A model generated the notes under the pieces. The model saw only the letters and a program-made list of their open reading frames with translations, was not told where the DNA came from and did not search any database. Below, piece after piece: positions 1 through 5,344 of a DNA stretch of 8,911 nt. The stretch comes from an uncultured Clostridia bacterium (GTDB taxonomy: Bacteria; Bacillota; Clostridia; Oscillospirales; Acutalibacteraceae), in the NCBI GenBank assembly GCA_946628455.1, contig CAMOWP010000071.1, positions 1-8,911 on the forward strand, in the 5' to 3' direction. Made by a program: the position numbers and the translations under genes. Numbering within the stretch: the stretch's first letter is position 1; each line of letters begins with the position of its first letter.

Positions 1-572
1 TTCGGACGAAGGCAGATATCATTGATAGCGTTCTTCTCATGAGTTTCGGGGTCGGTAACTACGGCTGCAACCGTTGTTTCTGAGCCTGTACCCGCAGTTG
101 TGGGAACAGCGAAGAACGGCGGTAACTTCTTCATTACCTTAAGATAGCCGCGCATTGCACGTACCTGCTGTCTCGGCTTAACAACTCTTGCAGCTGCAGC
201 CTTAGCACAGTCCATCGGAGAACCGCCGCCGAAAGCGATAATTCCCTGACAGCCGTTTTGAACATAGAGGTCTTTACACTCTTCAATATTCGGAATTGTG
301 GGGTTAGGCTGTACGCCGTCATATACAACGTAGTCTATGCCAACCTCTTTAAGCTTCTCAAACATCGGGTCAAGAAGGTGAAGTCCCATAAGGCCCTTAT
401 CGGTTACAACAAGGATTTTGGTAAGTCCCTTACCCTTGATAAACTCGGGAAGTCTTAATACGGAATCTACGCCCTCAAGAAGCTGAGGCTCGGACCAGTC
501 CATAAAGCACATGGCAATCTTAAAAACTCTCTGATAAAGTCTGTACCAGCATTTTTTAAGCGTCCAAAGCAT
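1..572 (-). CDS. Iron-containing alcohol dehydrogenase, N-terminal part (cut by window edge)
   Basis: Oxidoreductase of the Fe-ADH superfamily, which reduces aldehydes or ketones with NAD(P)H in the cytoplasm, typically in fermentation. I translated 190 codons from ATG 572-570 with no stop. Residues 115-121 read GGGSPMD and 157-165 read PTTAGTGSE, the two nucleotide-binding signatures of the family; TDKGL at 57-61 is the start of the Rossmann-like domain. The iron ligands (one Asp and three His in characterised members) lie beyond the window, so catalytic competence cannot be judged. The start is supported by AAAGGAG at 580-586, 7 bases upstream. The N-terminus has a basic, aromatic extension of about 25 residues (LWTLKKCWYRLYQR) before the usual first strand. 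It is divergent from dinB, with its own promoter. Family assignment is secure; substrate is unknown (butanol, ethanol or lactaldehyde/propanediol type enzymes are all possible). Confidence 0.93.
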   Translation of the reverse strand, partial: MLWTLKKCWYRLYQRVFKIAMCFMDWSEPQLLEGVDSVLRLPEFIKGKGLTKILVVTDKGLMGLHLLDPMFEKLKEVGIDYVVYDGVQPNPTIPNIEECKDLYVQNGCQGIIAFGGGSPMDCAKAAAARVVKPRQQVRAMRGYLKVMKKLPPFFAVPTTAGTGSETTVAAVVTDPETHEKNAINDICLRP

Positions 573-603
573 AACTTTACTCCTTTCATAATAATTCATA
601 TTT

Positions 604-632
604 ATTGTATTACAAATTGACTTATTTTGCAA
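604..632 (-). promoter_or_regulatory. Candidate sigma-A promoter of the alcohol dehydrogenase gene
   Basis: Read on the minus strand, TTGCAA (632-627) and TACAAT (609-604) are separated by exactly 17 bases, giving a predicted start near 597 and a leader of about 25 bases before the AAAGGAG ribosome site. I saw no clean Rex-type operator (TTGTTAA-N4-TTAACAA) overlapping it, although Rex commonly controls such genes. Confidence 0.55.
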
Positions 633-720
633 TAGCTAAATTGAAAACAAATATTCTTTTAAAAAACGGTATATCGCACAAATTGTATACATAAAGTTAA
701 AAGGGGCTATATCTCGTGTG

Positions 721-749
721 TTGACAAATTCGAACAAATGGTTTATAAT
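721..749 (+). promoter_or_regulatory. Consensus sigma-A promoter of the dinB operon
   Basis: TTGACA (721-726), 17-base spacer, TATAAT (744-749): both hexamers match the consensus perfectly with ideal spacing. Transcription should begin near 756, leaving a leader of about 120 bases before ATG 876. A promoter this strong in front of an error-prone polymerase implies repression, which fits the LexA-like boxes that overlap it. Confidence 0.88.
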
Positions 750-767
750 TAAATAAACAAATGTTCG
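731..767 (+). promoter_or_regulatory. Two LexA (DinR)-like SOS boxes over the dinB promoter
   Basis: The Gram-positive LexA consensus is CGAAC-RNRY-GTTYG. Box 1 at 731-744 (CGAACAAATGGTTT) has a perfect left half and sits in the -35/-10 spacer, running into the -10. Box 2 at 754-767 (TAAACAAATGTTCG) has a perfect right half and covers the predicted start site. Against the ideal CGAACAAATGTTCG they match 11/14 and 12/14. Together they also form one large imperfect palindrome (CGAACA...TGTTCG, outer ends 731 and 767), with centres 23 bases (about two helical turns) apart. The location is ideal for repression. That LexA binds here is inference from similarity and from the gene controlled. Confidence 0.72.
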
Positions 768-771
768 ATTG

Positions 772-838
772 CTGATTGTCATACGGACGAGCCTTGCTCA
801 TCCGCGGGAGGGCGCGGGGACCCTCCCCTACAATTCAG
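772..838. repeat. Palindromic three-way-junction element in the dinB leader
   Basis: Outer arms 772-779 and 830-838 (CTGATTGT / ACAATTCAG) pair with one bulged base. Inside lie two hairpins: 785-792 with 796-803 (GGACGAGC / GCTCATCC, one G-T pair, 3-base loop) and 806-812 with 821-827 (GGGAGGG / CCCTCCC, 8-base loop). It is far more GC-rich than its AT-rich surroundings. The shape and the GGGAGGG...CCCTCCCCTACAAT end resemble interspersed intergenic repeats I associate with Clostridia, so it may be a REP/MITE-like insertion. Because it lies between promoter and start codon it will also be present in the dinB mRNA, either as a passive passenger or as a structural leader. Confidence 0.6.
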
Positions 839-875
839 TTTTCGATTACCTATTATTTAAAACGGATTGAGATTT

Positions 876-2108
876 ATGGAAAGAACGATACTGCACGTTG
901 ACTGCAACAAGTTTTACGCCTCGGTTGAATGCCTTTACAGACCCGAAATAAGAGACAAGCCCGTTGCTGTTGGCGGAAGCACGGAGAGCAGGCACGGAAT
1001 AATTTTAACAAAAAACGAGATAGCCTCAAAATACGGCTTAACAGTTGGCGAGCCGCTTTGGAAGGCGCGGCAGAAATGCCCCGACCTTATAATCGTTCCG
1101 CCTAACTATCCCCTTTACCTTCGCTTTTCAAAGCTTTGCAGAAAGGTTTACGAGGATTACAGCGAATTCATTGAGCCGTTCGGGCTTGACGAATGCTGGC
1201 TTGACGTTACGGGAAATCAGCAAAGCGGCGAAGAGATTGCCCAGGAGATAAGGCAGAGGATAAAAACCGAGCTCGGAATAACGGTAAGCGTCGGGGTGAG
1301 CTTCAACAAGATTTTCGCGAAGCTCGGCTCGGATTACAAAAAGCCCGACGCGGTAACGGTTATAAATAAAGATAATTTTAAGGATATCGCGTGGGTGCTT
1401 CCCGCCTCTGATTTGCTTTTCGTGGGGCGCTCAACGACTAAAAAGCTCGGCTATTACGGAATTAAAACGATAGGCGACCTTGCAAACGCTGACCGCGATA
1501 TGCTCAAAAGCATTTTCGGAAAGAACGGCGAAACGCTCTGGCTTTTTGCAAACGGGCTCGATTCCTCGCGGGTTCGCCGCAAGGACGAGACGGAGGACAT
1601 AAAGAGCGTTGGTAATTCTACCACAACGCCGAGGGATTTAGTTGACGACAGAGACGTTCAGACCGTTTTCAGAGTTCTCTGCGAGAGCGTTGCAACAAGG
1701 CTCAGGGAGCAGGGCTTAAAGGGCAGCTGCATTTCAATTTCCGTTCGAGATACGGAGCTTAACAGCTTCACGCGGCAGAGAAAAATAAAAAGCGCAACGA
1801 ACGTCAGCACCGAGATACTTGACATTGCCATGCAGCTTTTCAGGGAGAATTACAACTGGGAGCGGCACATACGCTCGCTCGGCGTTTCCGTAGGCGATTT
1901 TGACGAACTCTGCGAGCAGTTTGACCTTGCGGGAAACGTTGAAAAGCGCGAGAAGCTTGAGAGGCTTGAAAAGACGGTTGACGCGCTGAAGGTGCGCTTT
2001 GGCAACTACTGCATACAGCACGCCTGCCAGCTTGAGCGGCGCGACCTTTCAGGCTTCAACCCGCACGACGAGCATATAATTCACCCGATTGGATACAAGG
2101 TATCGTAA
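876..2108 (+). CDS. dinB: Y-family translesion DNA polymerase (DinB / Pol IV-like)
   Basis: Error-prone, non-proofreading polymerase that copies past damaged bases; cytoplasmic. The protein is 410 residues from ATG 876. HVDCNKFYASVE at 7-18 gives catalytic Asp9 and steric gate Tyr14. GLDECWLDVTG at 103-113 gives catalytic Asp105 and Glu106. GVSFNKIFAKLGSDYKKPDAV follows as the end of the palm, then a helix-hairpin-helix thumb (GYYGIKTIGDL) and the little-finger domain starting near KSVGNSTTTPRDL. Where many Gram-positive relatives carry the clamp-binding motif QLSLF, this one reads QFDLAG (348-353). The usual YSxDE catalytic motif is FGLDE here. A TTG at 867, in frame 9 bases upstream, was rejected as start because GGA abuts it; ATG 876 fits homologous N-termini, although its ribosome site (GGATTGAG, 864-871) is weak. 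It is the first gene of an operon with the 87-residue protein and is probably LexA-controlled. Confidence 0.93.
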   Translation: MERTILHVDCNKFYASVECLYRPEIRDKPVAVGGSTESRHGIILTKNEIASKYGLTVGEPLWKARQKCPDLIIVPPNYPLYLRFSKLCRKVYEDYSEFIEPFGLDECWLDVTGNQQSGEEIAQEIRQRIKTELGITVSVGVSFNKIFAKLGSDYKKPDAVTVINKDNFKDIAWVLPASDLLFVGRSTTKKLGYYGIKTIGDLANADRDMLKSIFGKNGETLWLFANGLDSSRVRRKDETEDIKSVGNSTTTPRDLVDDRDVQTVFRVLCESVATRLREQGLKGSCISISVRDTELNSFTRQRKIKSATNVSTEILDIAMQLFRENYNWERHIRSLGVSVGDFDELCEQFDLAGNVEKREKLERLEKTVDALKVRFGNYCIQHACQLERRDLSGFNPHDEHIIHPIGYKVS

Positions 2109-2124
2109 GCGCTTTCGCTTACGA
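2103..2124 (+). other. Perfect 9-bp hairpin overlapping the dinB stop codon
   Basis: TCGTAAGCG (2103-2111) and CGCTTACGA (2116-2124) pair perfectly around a CTTT loop; the dinB stop TAA (2106-2108) lies in the left arm. No T-run follows, so it is not an intrinsic terminator. It may protect the upstream message from 3' decay or uncouple translation of the two genes; the role is inference. Confidence 0.6.
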
Positions 2125-2157
2125 ATTGAGAATTGAGAATGGAGAATTGAGAATTAA
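2123..2157 (+). repeat. Five tandem heptamers GAATTGA between dinB and the small gene
   Basis: Units begin at 2123, 2130, 2137, 2144 and 2151: GAATTGA, GAATTGA, GAATGGA, GAATTGA, GAATTAA. The third unit's variant base creates GGAG (2141-2144), the only plausible ribosome site for the next gene, 12 bases before its ATG; the last unit runs into that ATG. Gain or loss of units by slippage would therefore move or remove the ribosome site. Confidence 0.8.
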
Positions 2158-2420
2158 TGATTTCATTTAACGTACCTGAGTATGAGAATAAAAACAAGCA
2201 TTTTGTTGACGTCAAGGCAATATTTGACACCGAGGGGAACATTATTCCCTTTTCGGTTTTCGTTGAGGACGAATGGAGAGAGATTGACAGAATCCGCGAC
2301 ATACGCCCCGCCGCGTCTCTTAAATCGGGCGGCGCTGGAATCCGCTACACCTGCGATATAACGGGAGTGCGCTCCTACCTTTTCCTCGACGATACAAAAT
2401 GGTTTCTTGAAACAGCGTAG
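2157..2420 (+). CDS. Small conserved-looking protein of unknown function, in operon with dinB
   Basis: Eighty-seven residues, about 10 kDa, acidic overall, with no signal peptide or membrane segment, so cytoplasmic. No known domain recognised. It looks like a compact beta-rich fold: FVDVKAIFDTEGNIIPFSVF at 15-34 reads as a beta hairpin, then WREIDRIRDIRPAAS (41-55), a glycine-rich turn KSGGAGIRYTC (57-67), and a C-terminal strand pair ending WFLET. The pattern AASLKxGGxGIRYTC is one I recall from small proteins beside Clostridia dinB genes, but I cannot confirm it here. It starts 48 bases after dinB with no promoter between and ends 93 bases before a strong terminator, so it should share the dinB promoter and any SOS control. 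By analogy with YolD or YqzH beside Bacillus Y-family polymerases it could be a polymerase accessory factor; that role is inference. ATG 2157 is the only sensible start, with GGAG 12 bases upstream. Confidence 0.75.
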   Translation: MISFNVPEYENKNKHFVDVKAIFDTEGNIIPFSVFVEDEWREIDRIRDIRPAASLKSGGAGIRYTCDITGVRSYLFLDDTKWFLETA

Positions 2421-2473
2421 CGATTCGCTGAAAAAAATAAAAAACAGGGCTTGGGGCGTCCGTCATAAAGAAG

Positions 2474-2506
2474 GTTAGGTTTTGGCTTTATCCTTTTGCC
2501 CCTAAC
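2474..2506 (+). other. Bulged hairpin upstream of the dinB operon terminator
   Basis: GTTAGG (2474-2479) pairs with CCTAAC (2501-2506) and, after a TTTT bulge, GGC (2484-2486) pairs with GCC (2498-2500). It lies between the end of the small gene and the terminator. No T-run follows at once. It may be a 3'-end stabiliser or part of a repeat; no function is shown. Confidence 0.4.
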
Positions 2507-2513
2507 AACATAA

Positions 2514-2549
2514 AAAACCGTCTGAATACGCAAGTATGCAGACGGTTTT
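2514..2549. terminator. Strong, probably bidirectional intrinsic terminator
   Basis: AAAACCGTCTG (2514-2524) pairs perfectly with CAGACGGTTTT (2539-2549). After one mismatch, ATAC/GTAT closes a GCAA tetraloop of the GNRA type (2530-2533). On the plus strand the stem ends TTTTATTAT and would stop the dinB operon. On the minus strand the stem leads into TTTTTTAT, so it can also stop transcripts from the converging leucine-rich repeat operon, whose last stop codon is 144 bases away. Confidence 0.88.
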
Positions 2550-2595
2550 ATTATGCCGTTATGACCTAAAAGTATTTTGCCAAAACTGCTTTGCA

Positions 2596-2652
2596 CCTTA
2601 AAATCAGTCAGTTTTTTAATGAAGCTATAGCGAAAAAGAGGCGATTTTAAGG
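2596..2652. repeat. 57-base element with perfect 10-bp inverted ends
   Basis: CCTTAAAATC (2596-2605) and GATTTTAAGG (2643-2652) are exact inverted copies around a 37-base core holding a T6 run and an A5 run. It lies in the converging intergenic region, has no coding potential, and no target-site duplication is visible. It could be a miniature interspersed element, or the 3' structure of the minus-strand operon, whose last stop codon is 40 bases away. Confidence 0.5.
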
Positions 2653-2692
2653 CTTAATATATTTACATAGGGTGCCCCATACGGCTTTTTGC

Positions 2693-4045
2693 TTATTTTA
2701 TATACTTAACTTTCCAAAAGCAAGCGTCTTTGTTGTCCTTATCTACCGCATATTTTCGGTAATACTTATACGCTGCGCTTCCCTTGTAAACAATAAAGGT
2801 TAAATTCTGAATATAGAAATCGGAATCATTAAACTCGCTTTCCTCGTAATATTTATATCCGTAGCCGAAGGCATATGCTTCAATCCTTTTAACTGTTTTG
2901 GGTATCCTTATTTTTTTAAGATTGAAGCAGCCGAAAAATGCGCCTGAACATACCCGTTTTACACTTTTTGAGATAGTAACGCTCTTAATTTTTGAAAAGC
3001 GAAATGCGTTATTATAAATCTTATTTACACTTGCAGGAATTTTGTACTTAACCTTTTTGTGCTTTGAGGGAAAGTGAATCAAGGTCGTTTTGTTTTTATT
3101 GAAAAGTATGCCGCCCTTTGAGGAATATCTGCTGTTTTTTGAGCTGACCTTGAAGGCTTTAAGCGCAAGACAGACATTAAATGCGGTTTTAGGGATACGG
3201 TTTACGTTTTTCGTTATTCGCAGCTCCTTAAGGGTGTTGTTATACTCGAATGCGTGAGGGTTTATTGTCGTAACGCTTTCGGGGATTCTGTATGAATAAC
3301 CGCTTTTTGCTTGTGGATAGCACAACAGCTTCGTCATATTTTTATTATACAATATGCCGTCCTTTGAGGCATATTTTTTATTACTCTTGCTGACATTAAT
3401 CTCACAAAGCTGTCTGTTGTAATCCGAAAACCATTCTAACGGGAGGCTTGTCAATGAAGCAGGTATGCTTATTTTTGAAAAGCCTGTTTTATGCTCATCA
3501 AAGCTAAAATACAGCAGCTTTTTTGTTCCCTCGCGTATATTTAATTCGCCTAAATCATTAATTAGATTCCCTTGGCTGTCGCGCTGTTCAATTTGTGCAA
3601 TATAGTTATCAACGTAAAGAACGTGACCGTCCCAATTATCCTTATTGTTATAATAAGCTGTGTTTCTGATCGCCCAGTCCTCAAACCTTTTTATAGTGCT
3701 GCAAAGCTTTATTTGATTGAGATTGCTGCAGCCGAAGAAGGAGGTGATTTCTTCAATACCTTCTGAAACGGTTATGCTTTCAACATAATTATTATTTTCA
3801 ACGCTTACTCTGACAACCTTTTTTCCTTTAAGCTCGGCAGGCAAAACAAGCTCTTTTTCTTCGCCGTAATAATTGAGTATATTGATTTTGTCATCATATG
3901 CTTTTCCATCGGTATTTACGGCAAAATCATATTCAAAATTTTTATACTTGTAAGTCCTGTATTTTGCATTAGCTGTCAATGGAGATAACGTAATAGCCGA
4001 AGTAACGGTTAAAATACAAAGAAAAACACTGATTATTTTTTTCAT
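2693..4045 (-). CDS. Secreted BspA-type leucine-rich repeat protein
   Basis: 450 residues. A classic signal peptide (MKK, hydrophobic core 4-20, TANA cleavage site near 27/28) sends it out by the Sec route. Most of the rest is BspA/LRR_5-type repeats, seen as phrases such as YRIPESVTTINPHAFEYN (252-269), YKIPASVNKIYNNAFRFS (334-351) and IRIPKTVKRIEAYAFGYG (379-396). Two longer cassettes share the spacer pattern NkkYaSKdGILyNKN: 222-236 and 304-318. The end (YKGSAAYKYYRKYAV, 420-434) is the usual closing strand of this family. There is no LPXTG, dockerin, SLH or lipobox, so it is probably released or held non-covalently. Family members often bind host, mucus or cell-surface partners; no ligand can be named. 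TAAGGAG at 4054-4060 lies 8 bases before ATG 4045 and overlaps the stop of the broken small gene upstream, implying coupling. Confidence 0.9.
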   Translation of the reverse strand: MKKIISVFLCILTVTSAITLSPLTANAKYRTYKYKNFEYDFAVNTDGKAYDDKINILNYYGEEKELVLPAELKGKKVVRVSVENNNYVESITVSEGIEEITSFFGCSNLNQIKLCSTIKRFEDWAIRNTAYYNNKDNWDGHVLYVDNYIAQIEQRDSQGNLINDLGELNIREGTKKLLYFSFDEHKTGFSKISIPASLTSLPLEWFSDYNRQLCEINVSKSNKKYASKDGILYNKNMTKLLCYPQAKSGYSYRIPESVTTINPHAFEYNNTLKELRITKNVNRIPKTAFNVCLALKAFKVSSKNSRYSSKGGILFNKNKTTLIHFPSKHKKVKYKIPASVNKIYNNAFRFSKIKSVTISKSVKRVCSGAFFGCFNLKKIRIPKTVKRIEAYAFGYGYKYYEESEFNDSDFYIQNLTFIVYKGSAAYKYYRKYAVDKDNKDACFWKVKYIK

Positions 4046-4057
4046 ATTAGATACTCC

Positions 4058-4328
4058 TTATCCCAATAGTGTGTATGAGTTTATAATATAATCAATAGCA
4101 TCATATTTCATAATGCTTCTATTATATGTAGCATTGGTTTTTAGTGAGCGGTTTACCGAATAAATGATTTTATAGTCTTCTGAATTGTTATCTTTTGGTT
4201 GTATCATAGAAACAGATTCAATTTCATAACTTTTGTAAAATGACTTGTTGCGAAGACAGTTATTGTTCGCAAAACATTAGAATTAAACTTGAGATGACTA
4301 TTGTGATTGTTTTTGTTGCTTTTTTCAT
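4058..4328 (-). pseudogene. Small secreted-protein gene broken by a one-base frameshift
   Basis: ATG 4328-4326 follows a textbook ribosome site (AAAGGAG, 4335-4341) and starts a signal-peptide-like sequence MKKATKTITIVISSLILMF, but stops after 22 residues at TAA 4262-4260. A second frame, open since TAA 4279-4277, continues with CLRNKSFYKSYEIESV and runs to TAA 4060-4058. Removing one T from the TTTT run (AAAA on plus, 4271-4274) joins them into an 89-residue protein with a signal peptide ending LMFA and a mature part rich in Asn, Ser, Tyr and Lys. The joined frame ends inside the ribosome site of the leucine-rich repeat gene, 12 bases before its ATG, which supports the second frame being real coding sequence. 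I recognise no domain. Alternatives: an assembly or sequencing indel, a +1 programmed frameshift, or a genuine recent mutation. Confidence 0.62.
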
Positions 4329-4425
4329 TTCTTTCTCCTTTGTGTATTTGCGCAATGCTTTAATAATAATCTAAACAGTCTTTCCATTTAATTGGTAAAA
4401 CTATACAATATTTAGAGCCTAAAGT

Positions 4426-4453
4426 ATTATAGCGCCGTTTTCTTTTTTGTCAA
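4426..4453 (-). promoter_or_regulatory. Sigma-A promoter of the small secreted gene and leucine-rich repeat gene
   Basis: On the minus strand TTGACA (4453-4448) and TATAAT (4431-4426) are both perfect, 16 bases apart. The predicted start is near 4419, giving a leader of about 90 AT-rich bases before ATG 4328. It is the only good promoter between the galT/PHP operon and the leucine-rich repeat gene. I see nothing else in 4454-4526. Confidence 0.82.
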
Positions 4454-4526
4454 CAAAAACGTTATAAGTATAAGACACATTCAAATAAAAGACAAATTTT
4501 GATATTATGCTTAATCGCTTATTGAA

Positions 4527-4557
4527 AGGCTATCTCACAGTTTTAATGAGATAGCCT
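4527..4557 (-). terminator. Hairpin terminator after the PHP phosphatase gene
   Basis: AGGCTATCTCA (4527-4537) and TGAGATAGCCT (4547-4557) form a perfect 11-bp stem with a 9-base loop, starting 6 bases after the stop codon at 4566-4564. On the minus strand only TTTC follows, so the U-tract is weak and read-through into the next operon is possible. Confidence 0.65.
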
Positions 4558-4563
4558 CTAATG

Positions 4564-5343
4564 CTAAAGTATTTCGTTTACATCTTCGATTGGGGTTATG
4601 CCGAGGGAACTGAGCCAATCTTTAAATTCATTGATGCGCTCGGTGTCGGCGTAAACCCAGGGCTGGTGCGCGTCAAGCCCGATAACTACTCTGTTGCCGT
4701 GCTTTGCGACTATTTTCCAGAAATCGGGATTCGGGTAATGGCGGTTAGTTGAATAGCCGAGGAAATTACATTCAAGCGGAATATCAATTTCCTTAAGCTC
4801 CTTTACGAACTCGTCCATTTTTTCAAGATAGACCCTTTTGCTGCCCGTGAAATTGAAAATATCGGGATGGGCGATATAGGCAAACTCGCCGCTTTTTGCA
4901 GCGTCAAGCACCTGCTTAATAAACAGGTCGAGGTGCTTTACGCTCTTATTCTTATGCCCCGTATACTTAGCCCACTTTTCAATTTCGTTGCCGACGTAAT
5001 GCTGACCTAAAATGAGATAATCATAATTAAAGGATTTAAGATATTCAAGCTCACCTTCGATTAAATCGGGATACCATTCCGTTTCAAAGCCGAGCTTTAT
5101 ATCAATTTTATCCTTATATTTTTCGGCAAGCTCTCTTACGCTGTCGGCATAATCCTGAGTTCTGTAAGGCTTCATACGGAAATCGCTGTAGCTGTTATAA
5201 TCCTCGGGGAAGATATACGGCGCATGGTCCGAAAAGCCCATAGTTGTATAGCCGTTTTCTATTGCGGCGAGAACAAAATCCTCGTCCTCCCCTTTTGCAT
5301 GGTTACAGCGGTAAGTATGAGTGTGAAGGTTAAACTTTCCCAT
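4564..5343 (-). CDS. PHP-domain phosphoesterase, histidinol-phosphatase HisJ-like
   Basis: 259-residue cytoplasmic metal-dependent phosphatase of the PHP superfamily, close to the usual HisJ length. All metal-binding positions are visible: HTHT (His7, His9), CNHAKG (His15), FSDHAP (Asp39, His40), GFETE (Glu87), GQHY (His115), AHPDIF (His159) and GLDAH (Asp224, His226). The segment NRHYPNPDFW (200-209) is typical of the histidinol-phosphatase-like branch. It starts 1 base after galT's stop (ATG 5343; GGAAAG inside the galT end acts as ribosome site), so the two are translated together. No histidine-biosynthesis gene is near, so a sugar-phosphate or other small phosphate ester is as likely as histidinol phosphate. 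Family is certain, substrate is not. Confidence 0.88.
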   Translation of the reverse strand: MGKFNLHTHTYRCNHAKGEDEDFVLAAIENGYTTMGFSDHAPYIFPEDYNSYSDFRMKPYRTQDYADSVRELAEKYKDKIDIKLGFETEWYPDLIEGELEYLKSFNYDYLILGQHYVGNEIEKWAKYTGHKNKSVKHLDLFIKQVLDAAKSGEFAYIAHPDIFNFTGSKRVYLEKMDEFVKELKEIDIPLECNFLGYSTNRHYPNPDFWKIVAKHGNRVVIGLDAHQPWVYADTERINEFKDWLSSLGITPIEDVNEIL

Positions 5344-5344
5344 T

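Noticed and set aside
633..720. Possible Rex operator or further promoter upstream of the alcohol dehydrogenase
   Set aside because: AT-rich, but no match to TTGTTAA-N4-TTAACAA; partial resemblance near 690-705 is too weak to call.
867..875. TTG start giving dinB three extra residues (MRF)
   Set aside because: GGA lies directly against this TTG, too close for a ribosome site, and related proteins begin at the ATG at 876.
1734..2021. 95-residue open frame antisense to dinB
   Set aside because: Lies wholly within the dinB gene in another frame, has no ribosome site and no recognisable motif; a shadow.
2375..2596. 73-residue minus-strand frame across the dinB operon terminator
   Set aside because: It crosses a strong terminator hairpin and the end of a real gene, with no promoter or ribosome site.
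4325..4387. 20-residue basic leader ORF (MERLFRLLLKHCANTQRRKK) whose TGA overlaps the ATG of the broken small gene as ATGA
   Set aside because: The 4-base overlap is attractive, but there is no ribosome site before ATG 4387 and an ORF this short is expected by chance.
4329..4425. Riboswitch or structured leader before the small secreted gene
   Set aside because: The 90-base leader is AT-rich with no stable stem that I can find and no terminator-like alternative fold.
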